The notes beneath the pieces were generated by a model that was not told where the DNA came from, ran no database searches, and saw only the letters and a list, made by a program, of their open reading frames with translations. From Bacillota bacterium (GTDB lineage: Bacteria > Bacillota > Sulfobacillia > RBS10-35 > JAJYVM01), in contig JAJYVM010000093.1 in the NCBI GenBank assembly GCA_021792015.1, positions 1-7,802 of the forward strand: 7,802 nt of DNA, written 5' to 3'. Shown in pieces: positions 1 through 6,033 of this stretch (positions are counted from its first letter, which is position 1; every line of letters begins with the position of its first letter). The translations under genes and the position numbers were made by a program.

Positions 1-1
1 C

Positions 2-265
2 GACGACGGCCGGCTGCTGACCTGCGGGGCCACGTCGGGCTACGATCCACGGACGGACATCCGCTTCATCTGGACGCGCGAGCTGCGCATCATCGGCTCG
101 GACGGCTGGCGCCGCAACGACCTGGTCGAGCTGGTGGAGGCCGTGCGGGCCGGAACGGTGCATGCGGTCATCGACCGCGTCCTACCCCTGGAGGAGGTCG
201 CCGAGGCCCACCGCCTGCTGGAGGACCGCGAGGTCGTCGGGAAGGTGGTCATCGGCATTGCCTAA
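2..265 (+). CDS. Zinc-type medium-chain alcohol dehydrogenase, C-terminal fragment
   Basis: The window opens inside this gene; the frame is open from base 2 to a TAA at 263-265, giving 87 residues. The visible part has the layout of the C-terminus of the medium-chain dehydrogenase/reductase (MDR) superfamily. It has the end of the Rossmann fold (GRLLTCGATSG), a hydrophobic stretch with RELRIIGSDGWRR, and the closing LPLEEVAEAHRLLEDREVVGKVVI block that returns to the GroES-like catalytic domain. MDR enzymes carry out NAD(P)-dependent oxidation or reduction of alcohols, aldehydes or enoyl substrates in the cytosol. The zinc ligands and substrate pocket lie outside the window, so the substrate cannot be named. 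Its stop overlaps the start of the acyl-CoA synthetase by 8 bases, so the two are probably translated as one operon. Confidence 0.88.
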   Translation, partial: DDGRLLTCGATSGYDPRTDIRFIWTRELRIIGSDGWRRNDLVELVEAVRAGTVHAVIDRVLPLEEVAEAHRLLEDREVVGKVVIGIA

Positions 266-1823
266 CTTCGGCGATGTCACCTGGCGCGCGGCCCGCCTCT
301 ACCCCGAGCGGACGGCCGTCGTCCAGGGCGGCGTGACGTTGACCTATGGGGAGCTGGAGGGGCGGATCCAGCGCGCGGCGCGGCTGCTGCAGGCGGCTGG
401 CGTCGGCCGGGGCGATCGCGTTCTCATGCTCTTCCCGAACGACTTCCGCTTCGTGGAGGTCCTGCTCGGGACGCTGCGCTGCGGGGCCGTCGCCGTGCCG
501 GCCAACGTCAAGCTCGGCGCGGACACCCTGGCCTACGTCGCCGACCACTGCGCGCCGGCCGTCACCGTGGCCCACGCCGAGATGGCGGAACAGGCGCACC
601 GGCTGAGCCAGCGGGGCAGGCGCTGCTGGCTGGTCGGGGGCGAGGCCCCATGGGCCGAGCCGTACGATCTGCGATTGGACGGCGTGGCGCCGGGCTTCGT
701 CACCGCGGAGGCAGCCGATGCGGATCCGGCCATGCTCATGTACACGTCGGGGTCCACCGGGGTGCCCAAGGGCTGCCTGCTGACGCACGCCAACCAGTGG
801 TGGCAGGCGCGGTCCACGGCCCGCACGATGCTGCTCGACGAGCGCGACCGGGCCCTGGTCATGGGCCCCCTCTACCACGCCAACGCGTTGTGGGCGTGCC
901 TGCTGCCGATGCTGCTCACCGGCGGGCAGGTCTGCATCCTGCCGGGGTTCGAGCCGGTGGCCGTGCTGGAGGCCATCGACCGCCACCGGCCCACCTTCAC
1001 CTCGGGCACGCCGTCGATGTATGCGCTGCTGCTGGCGCAGGCGGAGGCGCTGGCGCGGTGCGATCTGTCGTCGCTGAAGCTGCTGATGTGCGGCTCCGCG
1101 CCGGTCTCGGAGGAGCTCATGCGCAAGATCCACCAGCACTTCGGGTGCGAGGTCGTGGAGACCTACGGCCTGACGGAGGGCGGGGCCAACGTGCTCACGC
1201 CGCGCTGGGGGATCAAGAAGCTGGGCAGCACGGGCCTGCCGGTGCCGGACGTGGAGGTGCGGGTGGCGGGCCTGGACGACCCCGCGCGCGAGTGCGGGGT
1301 CGGGGAGGTCGGCGAGCTGTGGTCGCGCTCGCCGGCCAACGCGGCGGGCTACTACCGCCAGCCCGAGGCCACGGCGGAGCGGTTCACGGCGGACGGGTGG
1401 CTGCTCACGGGCGACCTGGTGCGGCGCGACGAGCAGGGCTACATCTACTTCTGCGGGCGGCGCGACGACATGATCAACTGCGGGGGCGAGAACCTGTATC
1501 CAAAGGAAGTCGAGACGCTGCTGCTGGCCCACCCGGCCGTCGCCGACGCCTGTGTGGTGCCGGCGCCGCACGCCACCAAGGGCGAGGCGCCGGTGGCGTG
1601 GGTGGTGCTGCGGGAGGGCGCGGCGGCGGTGGCGGAGACGGAGACGAAGACGGAGATGGAGCTCCGGGAGTTCTGCCTTGCGCGGGGGCCGGCCTACGCC
1701 CACCCGCGGCGGGTGTTCTTCGTGGAGCGGCTGCCGGTGACGGGGACGAACAAGGTCGACCGCAGGGCCCTGCGGCAGGAGACCCTGCGGCTGCTGCCCC
1801 GGGGCCTGCGGAGCGGCGGCTGA
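258..1823 (+). CDS. Acyl-CoA synthetase, AMP-forming (class I adenylate-forming enzyme)
   Basis: A 521-residue adenylate-forming ligase that would activate a carboxylic acid with ATP and join it to CoA in the cytosol. From the TTG start, the P-loop YTSGSTGVPKG begins at residue 162. YGLTEGG (A5) is at 303-309, the TGD (A7) at 384-386, GRRDDMI (A8 hinge) at 400-406, and the C-terminal catalytic lysine is K499 in GTNKVDR (A10). All core motifs are present and the length is normal. I chose TTG at 258 because AAGGTGG (242-248) sits 9 bases upstream and the homologous reading (NFGDVTWRAARLYPERTAVV) begins there. The earlier in-frame ATG at 162 lies deep inside the dehydrogenase gene. The 8-base overlap with the upstream stop suggests translational coupling. 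The acid is not predictable by eye; long-chain, aromatic and alicyclic acids are all possible. Confidence 0.93.
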   Translation: MPNFGDVTWRAARLYPERTAVVQGGVTLTYGELEGRIQRAARLLQAAGVGRGDRVLMLFPNDFRFVEVLLGTLRCGAVAVPANVKLGADTLAYVADHCAPAVTVAHAEMAEQAHRLSQRGRRCWLVGGEAPWAEPYDLRLDGVAPGFVTAEAADADPAMLMYTSGSTGVPKGCLLTHANQWWQARSTARTMLLDERDRALVMGPLYHANALWACLLPMLLTGGQVCILPGFEPVAVLEAIDRHRPTFTSGTPSMYALLLAQAEALARCDLSSLKLLMCGSAPVSEELMRKIHQHFGCEVVETYGLTEGGANVLTPRWGIKKLGSTGLPVPDVEVRVAGLDDPARECGVGEVGELWSRSPANAAGYYRQPEATAERFTADGWLLTGDLVRRDEQGYIYFCGRRDDMINCGGENLYPKEVETLLLAHPAVADACVVPAPHATKGEAPVAWVVLREGAAAVAETETKTEMELREFCLARGPAYAHPRRVFFVERLPVTGTNKVDRRALRQETLRLLPRGLRSGG

Positions 1824-1863
1824 GGGCACGGCGGCTCAGCGGGCGCGGCGGGCTTCAGGGGGC

Positions 1864-2562
1864 TCATCCGGCGCCGGCCGGCTCGAGCCACGGTGCCATC
1901 TTGGCGCGGTCGACGATGACGAAGCCGTCCTCGGTCCAGCGGATGGCGTCGCCCTCGCGCAGCTGCTGCAGCATGCGGGTGGCCGTCTCGCGCGAGATGC
2001 CGGCCAGCTGGCCCAGCTCGCGGTGGGTGAGCGGGACATCGAGGAGATACCGCCCGTCAGGCAGCTTTTTGCCGTCGCGTTCGGCCAGCTGCAGCAGGGC
2101 CGAGGCCACGCGGCCCGCGGCCGAGCGGAGGGCGAAGTCGAAGATCCGGCCCTGCGACCAGCGCAGGCGGGCCGTGAGGTCCTCGATCAGGGCCCAGGCC
2201 AGGTCCCCGTCGGCCCGCACCAGGGCAGCGAAGTCGGTGGTGTGGATCTGGCCGATCTCGCAGTCCGTCACGGTCTCGGCGGACGCCGCGTAGGGCGCAT
2301 CGCCGGTGACCGCGGCCAGGTTGAGGGTGTCGCCCTCGCGCAGCAGCTGCAGCGTCTGCTCGTGCCCGTCGGCCGTGTCGCGGAAGATGCGCACCGTGCC
2401 GGCCAGCACGAACGACACCGCCTCCACCGGCTCGCCGGCCGTGAAGATCAGCATGTGGCGGCGGTAGCGGCGCACGTGCACGTGGCCGGCCACGGCCGCC
2501 AGGCTGGCGTCGGGCAGCTTGGCGAACAGGCGGATGGCGCGGACGGCCTCGGGCGCGGTCAG
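1864..2562 (-). CDS. Crp/Fnr-family transcriptional regulator
   Basis: A 232-residue regulator if read from CTG at 2562. The N-terminal cyclic-nucleotide-binding-type beta-roll runs over about residues 1-120 (FTAGEPVEAVSFVLAGTVRI, LLREGDTLNL). A long dimer helix follows, then a winged helix-turn-helix at about 170-225. The HTH is LTHRELGQLAGISRETATRM, with recognition residues R191, E192, T193 and R196; this R-E-T-x-x-R pattern is the one Crp uses to read GTGA. There is no N-terminal cysteine cluster, so an Fnr-type Fe-S oxygen sensor is unlikely. The effector is unknown; a heme/NO sensor of DNR type or a nucleotide ligand are options. The first GTG (2493) would delete the conserved helix AIRLFAKLPDASLAAVAG. 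No ATG, GTG or TTG precedes that helix in frame; the CTG overlaps the DUF2249 stop as CTGA. It lies downstream of the DUF2249 gene, whose upstream palindrome suggests autoregulation. Confidence 0.9.
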   Translation of the reverse strand: MTAPEAVRAIRLFAKLPDASLAAVAGHVHVRRYRRHMLIFTAGEPVEAVSFVLAGTVRIFRDTADGHEQTLQLLREGDTLNLAAVTGDAPYAASAETVTDCEIGQIHTTDFAALVRADGDLAWALIEDLTARLRWSQGRIFDFALRSAAGRVASALLQLAERDGKKLPDGRYLLDVPLTHRELGQLAGISRETATRMLQQLREGDAIRWTEDGFVIVDRAKMAPWLEPAGAG

Positions 2563-3296
2563 CGCGAGGCGCCGCCCGGGGCAGCATCCGGGACGGGGGT
2601 CGGGGCGGGGGCCGGGACAGAGGTCGGGGTCCTGGCCGGGGCATCGCCGGGGGCGGGGGCCGGGTGGCCGTCCGGGGCAGCGTCGGGGGCCCGAGTCGGG
2701 GTGCCGCCCAGGGCACCGGCCACGACACGGTCCGGTGCACCGGCCGGGGCAGCTCCGGGGGCACCGTCCTGGGCACGGTGCAGGGTGGAATCCGGGTCGC
2801 CGGCCGCCCGCCAGATGCGGACGAAGGCGGAGCCGTCGGGCTGCGGCAGGGTCTGGTGGCGGTAGCCGCGCGCCACGAGGTGCGGGTACAGGAACTGGGG
2901 CGCCCGGTCGTTGTGGATCTCGAGGACCGCGCCGGCCTCCAGGCGGCCGAGGGCCTCCAGCGTGCGCATCATGGGCTCGGGCGGCTGCAGGCCGCGGTTG
3001 TCCAGGCAGACGTAGGGCGCCTGGCCCTCGGCGGGCGCCACGCCTGCGGTATCGGGCGCGGCGGCCGGCCCCGCTTCCCCACGCCCGCGGCGAAAGCGCA
3101 CCTCCCAGTCGCCCCCGGGCAGGCGGCGCGCCTCGTGCCGGAAGCCGCGCAGCCGCATCGCCGCGTAGAGCGGGATGGGCTCGAACGTGGCGAGCACCAC
3201 CAGGTGCTGCTCCTGGGGCAGCCCCTTGGCCGCCCGCAGGATCCTCATCAGCGGCCGGCCACCCCGCCGCAGCTCATCCCGCACGTCCAGGACCAC
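2559..3296 (-). CDS. Protein with two DUF2249 domains and an Ala/Pro-rich tail
   Basis: The frame holds two copies of the DUF2249 fold, a small TusA-like domain of unknown biochemistry that is often found beside hemerythrin, NO-reductase and NnrS genes. Counted from the GTG at 3296, copy one is about residues 2-70 (VLDVRDELRRGGRPLMRILR ... FEPIPLYAAMRLRGF ... WEVRFRR). Copy two is about 95-163 (LDNRGLQPPEPMMRTLEALG ... HNDRAPQFLYPHLVARGY ... FVRIWR). About 82 residues of low-complexity Ala/Pro/Gly/Asp follow to the TGA. The frame is open to a GTG at 3341, but that codon abuts the palindrome at 3344-3359 and lacks a Shine-Dalgarno. I prefer GTG 3296, which has GGGGG 8 bases upstream and leaves only a residue or two before the domain; GTG 3305 and TTG 3302 are alternatives. 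It overlaps the regulator gene at CTGA. The function is unknown; the family context suggests nitrosative or redox stress. Confidence 0.85.
   Translation of the reverse strand: MVLDVRDELRRGGRPLMRILRAAKGLPQEQHLVVLATFEPIPLYAAMRLRGFRHEARRLPGGDWEVRFRRGRGEAGPAAAPDTAGVAPAEGQAPYVCLDNRGLQPPEPMMRTLEALGRLEAGAVLEIHNDRAPQFLYPHLVARGYRHQTLPQPDGSAFVRIWRAAGDPDSTLHRAQDGAPGAAPAGAPDRVVAGALGGTPTRAPDAAPDGHPAPAPGDAPARTPTSVPAPAPTPVPDAAPGGASR
2566..2807 (-). repeat. Low-complexity GC-rich tract encoding the DUF2249 tail
   Basis: About 240 bases in which units such as GTCGGGGC, CCGGGGCA and GGGGGC recur at irregular spacing on the plus strand. In the DUF2249 frame (minus) this encodes an Ala/Pro-rich, probably unstructured tail with motifs such as APxAAP, APAPG and VPAPAPTPVP. 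The plus strand carries many runs of three or more G, a pattern able to form G-quadruplexes; the minus-strand mRNA is C-rich. Long open frames appear in several registers here because of composition only. Such a tract can be a true flexible linker, a hot spot for replication slippage, or a place where base calling fails. Confidence 0.7.
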
Positions 3297-3343
3297 CGCC
3301 AACACCCCCGCTCCCAGGATGCCAGCCCCCGCGACGGGCACGC

Positions 3344-3359
3344 GGTGACGGCCGTCACG
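3344..3359 (-). promoter_or_regulatory. Crp/Fnr-like palindromic operator upstream of the DUF2249-regulator operon
   Basis: The sequence is GGTGAC-GGCC-GTCACG, whose 14-base core GTGACGGCCGTCAC (3345-3358) is a perfect palindrome. It is one of four copies in the window with GTGA-N6-TCAC architecture. Its centre (3351.5) is 55.5 bases before GTG 3296, close to the 57.5 and 59.5 seen for the ferredoxin and membrane protein genes. The hexamer 30.5 bases downstream is CATCCT (3321-3316), a weak -10 at best. If used, the operator would act on the operon that encodes its presumed regulator. Confidence 0.65.
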
Positions 3360-3398
3360 GCCCCAGCATATCGCGCCGCGATGTTTACAGGAGCGCCG

Positions 3399-3899
3399 TC
3401 AGGACTGAGCGGCCGCCGGCATCGCGTGCATCTCCACGAACAGGGCGGCCACCGTGCCGGCGGGCATGGCCCGGAGCAGCAGGGGCGTCACAAACGCGTC
3501 CTCCTTGTGGGCGTGGGCCCGAAAGAGGGCGCGCACCTCGTGCGCCAGGCCAAGGTGGCTGAGGCGACCGGCACGCTGCCCGAGGTCGGCGGAACCCCGC
3601 CCGCAGGCCCGGATCAGCCCACGCAGGAGCTCGTGCTCCTCCGTCAGCGACCGGACGAGGGCGCCGTTCAACGGCTCGGCCGCGGCGTAGAAGCTCCGCT
3701 CCTCACCGGCGGCGTGCGGCCCGATGTCCTCCTCGAGGAGGATCTGGAACCGGACGGCGGCATTGGCGGCGGCGGCCGGGTCGTCGTCGAGGCAGGCGCG
3801 GTCCAGCTCGGCCACGGCACCGTCCACGGCCGCCACCAGGTGGGCGTGATGCGCCTCCAAACGCTGCTGGGCTGCACGGTCCGTCAGCTCCGGCATCAT
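3399..3899 (-). CDS. Hemerythrin HHE cation-binding domain protein (copy 1)
   Basis: A 166-residue four-helix bundle of the hemerythrin-like family, which binds a non-heme di-iron centre with His and carboxylate ligands. Candidate ligands from the chosen start are H17/H18/H20 in LEAHHAHL, H62 and E66 in HAAGEERSF, H89 in LTEEHELL, and H129 with E133 in HAHKED. Related proteins sense or bind O2 or NO, or repair Fe-S centres (YtfE/RIC). The frame is open back to GTG 4019, but codons about 20-33 of that longer form have a third-position GC content of only about 43%, unlike the gene body. ATG 3899 has AAGGGG 6 bases upstream, so I prefer it. ATG 3905, GTG 3920, GTG 3995 and GTG 4019 remain possible. 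The gene lies between the second hemerythrin gene and the DUF2249 gene and has its own upstream palindrome at 4067-4082. Confidence 0.85.
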   Translation of the reverse strand: MMPELTDRAAQQRLEAHHAHLVAAVDGAVAELDRACLDDDPAAAANAAVRFQILLEEDIGPHAAGEERSFYAAAEPLNGALVRSLTEEHELLRGLIRACGRGSADLGQRAGRLSHLGLAHEVRALFRAHAHKEDAFVTPLLLRAMPAGTVAALFVEMHAMPAAAQS

Positions 3900-4066
3900 C
3901 GACATCCCCTTCATCGGCACGGAATCTGCATCCCCTGGGCCGGCTGCGGCACGGCCTGTTCGCCGCGACTCGGCGCTGGCCTCGCCCTCGCTCACGCCCT
4001 TTCCCTGTGCTGCATCCACGCTACCGCGGGCCGGGGGCCGTCCCGGTGACTGCGGACCGTTCCGGC

Positions 4067-4082
4067 GGTGACATATGTCACC
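4067..4082 (-). promoter_or_regulatory. Perfect 16-base palindromic operator before hemerythrin copy 1
   Basis: GGTGACATATGTCACC is a perfect palindrome directly after the stop codon of the upstream hemerythrin gene (4083-4085) and before the next one. It is the best-matched of the four GTGA-N6-TCAC sites. No good -10 lies at the class II distance. A TAGCGT at 4023-4018 would place a start point about 62 bases from the centre, which is the class I position of Crp-type activators. Confidence 0.7.
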
Positions 4083-4571
4083 TCACGCGCCGCCACCGTC
4101 CAGGCGCGCGAAGGCATCCGCCACCTCCGCGCGCTCCTCCGCGGTGAGGAGCCGCTCGGCGAGCGGGAAGACCAGCAGGTTCTCCTTCTGGATGTGGGTG
4201 CTGAGCAGACCGCGCGCCAGACGCGCCGGCCCGATCCAGGCGGGCTCGCGTGATCGGCCGCCGCTCAGCCAGAGGCCGGCCTCGATCGCGAAGTCGTGCA
4301 CGTGGGCCCGGACGCCCTCGTGCTCGTCGAGGAGGGTCTCCAGGAGGTCCTCTGGCAGCCGGTGGCTCCGCAGGACGGGGATGAGGCCGATCTCCTCCTT
4401 GTTGCTGTGGACGTCCACCTCTTCCCGCAGGCGGTCGATCATGGCCCCGAGGGCAGCGGCCAGCTCGGGCGGCTCGGCGCCCCGCTCGGCGCGCACGCAG
4501 AGATCTTCCAGCTCCTGCAGGCGCATGACCAGCTCGTCGTGGTCGGCGCACAGGGCCCGGACGGGATCCAT
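4083..4571 (-). CDS. Hemerythrin HHE cation-binding domain protein (copy 2)
   Basis: A 162-residue single-domain hemerythrin-like protein. The ligand pattern is very clear: H11 in ADHDELV, H55-x3-E59 in VHSNKEEIGLIPVL, H84 in LDEHEGVRAHV, and H126-x3-E130 in THIQKENLLVFPLAERLL. This is the H/HxxxE/H/HxxxE set of a di-iron four-helix bundle. I chose ATG 4571 because GGAGG lies 9 bases upstream (GGAGGGGTGCTGCG then ATG). The longer GTG at 4589 adds only MRRGAA. It begins 33 bases after the stop of the membrane protein gene, so the two are very probably co-transcribed from the operator-bearing promoter near 5918. It shares only the ligand motifs with copy 1, so it is a distinct paralogue rather than a recent duplicate. 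Confidence 0.92.
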   Translation of the reverse strand: MDPVRALCADHDELVMRLQELEDLCVRAERGAEPPELAAALGAMIDRLREEVDVHSNKEEIGLIPVLRSHRLPEDLLETLLDEHEGVRAHVHDFAIEAGLWLSGGRSREPAWIGPARLARGLLSTHIQKENLLVFPLAERLLTAEERAEVADAFARLDGGGA

Positions 4572-4604
4572 CGCAGCACCCCTCCGCACGCGGCGGCATC
4601 TCGA

Positions 4605-5900
4605 TCAGCGCGAAGCGGCGGCGAGCCGGTGGACGGCACCGGCCGGCCCCGGTCCGCTTCGCCGCCGAACCACGCGCACCAGGTTGGTGAGGAGCAGGGC
4701 CGCACCCGCCAGCAGGGCGACGGCGCCCGCCTCGGCCAGCCCGGGCCGCGCGGTCGCGGCTCCCAGGGCCAGCAGCGCCGGGGCCGCCGCAACCGTCCAG
4801 AGGTTGGCCTCACCCGACCGGGCGTCGTACATCTCGCGCAGCAGCGGTACGGGCGCGGTGCCGGCCACGTGCGCGTACCGGTCGTACCAGACGAGGAAGG
4901 GCACGATCTTATAGAGCTGGCCGTTGATGAGGCACCCGGCCCAGCCCAGGAGCGCCAGCTCGACGAGCACGGCGGGCGGGACCGGCAGCCACCCGGCCAC
5001 GTCCATCCATGTCATCAGGGCGGCCGCCGCCAGGTAGGCCAGGGCCGCGACCGTGAAGCGGAGGCTCAGATCGAGTCGGCGGCCGCGGGCCCGCAGGTAG
5101 AGGCCCTGATCGACGACGAACAGCAGGATGCCGGCCAGAGGCACCACTCCCGCCGCCTCAACGGCCGGCCGGGTGGGGTCCACCGTGAGCACGGCCAGGA
5201 CCAGCAGAAGGCCGCCACCCACCAGCCCGAGGACGGCGCGCCCCCATCCGGCGCCGCGCCCGTGCGCGAGCGCGAACATCGGGACCAGCTTGTACGCGAC
5301 GCCCATGGCCAGCAGCGTGATCCAGCCGAGCACGCCGAGCAGGACGTGGACGGCGATGTGGCTGACGGGGCCTTGGCTCAGGAACGGGTGGAGGATATCG
5401 CAGGCCAGGGTCAGGCCGTAGAGGCCCACGGCCGCCAGGAATGTCGTCGCGGCGGCGAAGTACGGTCCCGGCAGGCCAGGGACAGGTGCCCGCGCGAGCG
5501 TCCGGATCACGTTATACGCGTACCCGGCGAGGCCGCCCACGACGAGGGCCCCGCCCGCGACCAGCAGGGGCGGCCAGAAGACCCAGAAGCCCACGACCAG
5601 GGCCAGCACGCCCGGCACGAAGAGCCAGAAGGCGGCATGCGCGATGCGCTCGCTCCAAATCGGCGCACCGAGGACGACGGGCAGCAGCTGGTACGTCGCG
5701 CCCATGATCGTCAGCGTGATCCAGCCCAGCGTCAGCACGTGCGTCAGGGCCAGGCCGCGGGTCGTGAAGGGATCGGCCAGCACCGCCGGGGCCGTGGCGA
5801 CCAGCAGCACCGCGGCGAGCAGCAGGGCGCCGGCCCCCACCATGAGATGGCGCAACGGAAGATGGACATCGGGCTTCTGGCGGCTCGCGAGCGGACTCAT
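4605..5900 (-). CDS. NnrS / heme-copper oxidase subunit I-like 12-helix membrane protein
   Basis: A 431-residue membrane protein with about 12 hydrophobic segments. A motif GW-x6-G-x2-Y-x3-P occurs three times with identical spacing: at 59-74 (GWITLTIMGATYQLLP), 192-207 (GWITLLAMGVAYKLVP) and 319-334 (GWAGCLINGQLYKIVP). Histidines H54 and H181/H185 precede the first two copies. This layout resembles NnrS proteins and the heme-copper oxidase subunit I fold, which has pseudo-threefold symmetry, and such proteins sit in NO-response loci. The full oxidase ligand set (CuB histidines, paired HxH in helix 10) is not visible, so it is not a classical terminal oxidase. ATG 5900 has GGGGTG 8 bases upstream. 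The next gene is hemerythrin copy 2. A role in NO or O2 handling is inferred from family and context. Confidence 0.8.
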   Translation of the reverse strand: MSPLASRQKPDVHLPLRHLMVGAGALLLAAVLLVATAPAVLADPFTTRGLALTHVLTLGWITLTIMGATYQLLPVVLGAPIWSERIAHAAFWLFVPGVLALVVGFWVFWPPLLVAGGALVVGGLAGYAYNVIRTLARAPVPGLPGPYFAAATTFLAAVGLYGLTLACDILHPFLSQGPVSHIAVHVLLGVLGWITLLAMGVAYKLVPMFALAHGRGAGWGRAVLGLVGGGLLLVLAVLTVDPTRPAVEAAGVVPLAGILLFVVDQGLYLRARGRRLDLSLRFTVAALAYLAAAALMTWMDVAGWLPVPPAVLVELALLGWAGCLINGQLYKIVPFLVWYDRYAHVAGTAPVPLLREMYDARSGEANLWTVAAAPALLALGAATARPGLAEAGAVALLAGAALLLTNLVRVVRRRSGPGPAGAVHRLAAASR

Positions 5901-5923
5901 CTGCAGTTCACCCCGCGCCCCCG

Positions 5924-5929
5924 ATGCTA
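5924..5929 (-). promoter_or_regulatory. Putative -10 box of the membrane protein/hemerythrin operon
   Basis: TAGCAT on the minus strand, 30.5 bases from the centre of the palindrome at 5952-5967. It predicts a start near 5918, which puts the operator at -41.5 and leaves an 18-base leader holding the ribosome binding site GGGGTG. Confidence 0.5.
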
Positions 5930-5951
5930 GCCGCCCGCCCGGCCCGGAGGC

Positions 5952-5967
5952 GGTGATGGGCATCACC
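5952..5967. promoter_or_regulatory. Crp/Fnr-like operator in the divergent membrane protein/selenoprotein region
   Basis: GGTGAT-GGGC-ATCACC, with 7-base inverted arms and outer C/G flanks that also pair. It lies in the 133-base divergent gap, 59.5 bases from ATG 5900 (minus) and about 74 bases from ATG 6034 (plus). For the minus-strand gene it has class II geometry. For the plus-strand gene a GATGAT at 6007-6012 would give a start near 6019, about 60 bases from the centre, close to class I geometry. One site could therefore control both genes. Confidence 0.68.
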
Positions 5968-6033
5968 GTCCTGCACCGACCCCTTTCGCCGCAGTCCGCG
6001 AACGAAGATGATGAGCGAGGGAGGCCTGCTTTC

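Noticed and set aside
249..1829. Long minus-strand open frame (526 codons) opposite the acyl-CoA synthetase.
   Set aside because: Shadow frame caused by high GC; Arg/Pro/His-rich with no family features, while the plus strand has all adenylate-forming motifs.
1819..1840. Inverted repeat GCTGAG-N10-CTCAGC around the synthetase stop, as a terminator.
   Set aside because: Only 6 bp with a 10-base loop, includes the stop codon, no T-tract; common by chance at this GC content.
2294..2320. GGTGACCGCGGCCA inside the regulator gene as a fifth operator.
   Set aside because: Second half does not form TCAC; coding sequence accounts for it.
2519..3562. Plus-strand open frames across the DUF2249 region.
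   Set aside because: Arg/Gly/Pro low-complexity translations of the GC-rich tract; the minus frame holds two clear DUF2249 domains.
4044..4050. Extra CGGTGAC half-site near the 4067 palindrome.
   Set aside because: No matching TCACC arm at the right spacing; a single half-site is expected by chance.
4296..5930. Long plus-strand open frame (544 codons) opposite the membrane protein and hemerythrin.
   Set aside because: Gln/Arg/His/Asp-rich shadow of the minus-strand membrane protein; no domain recognised.
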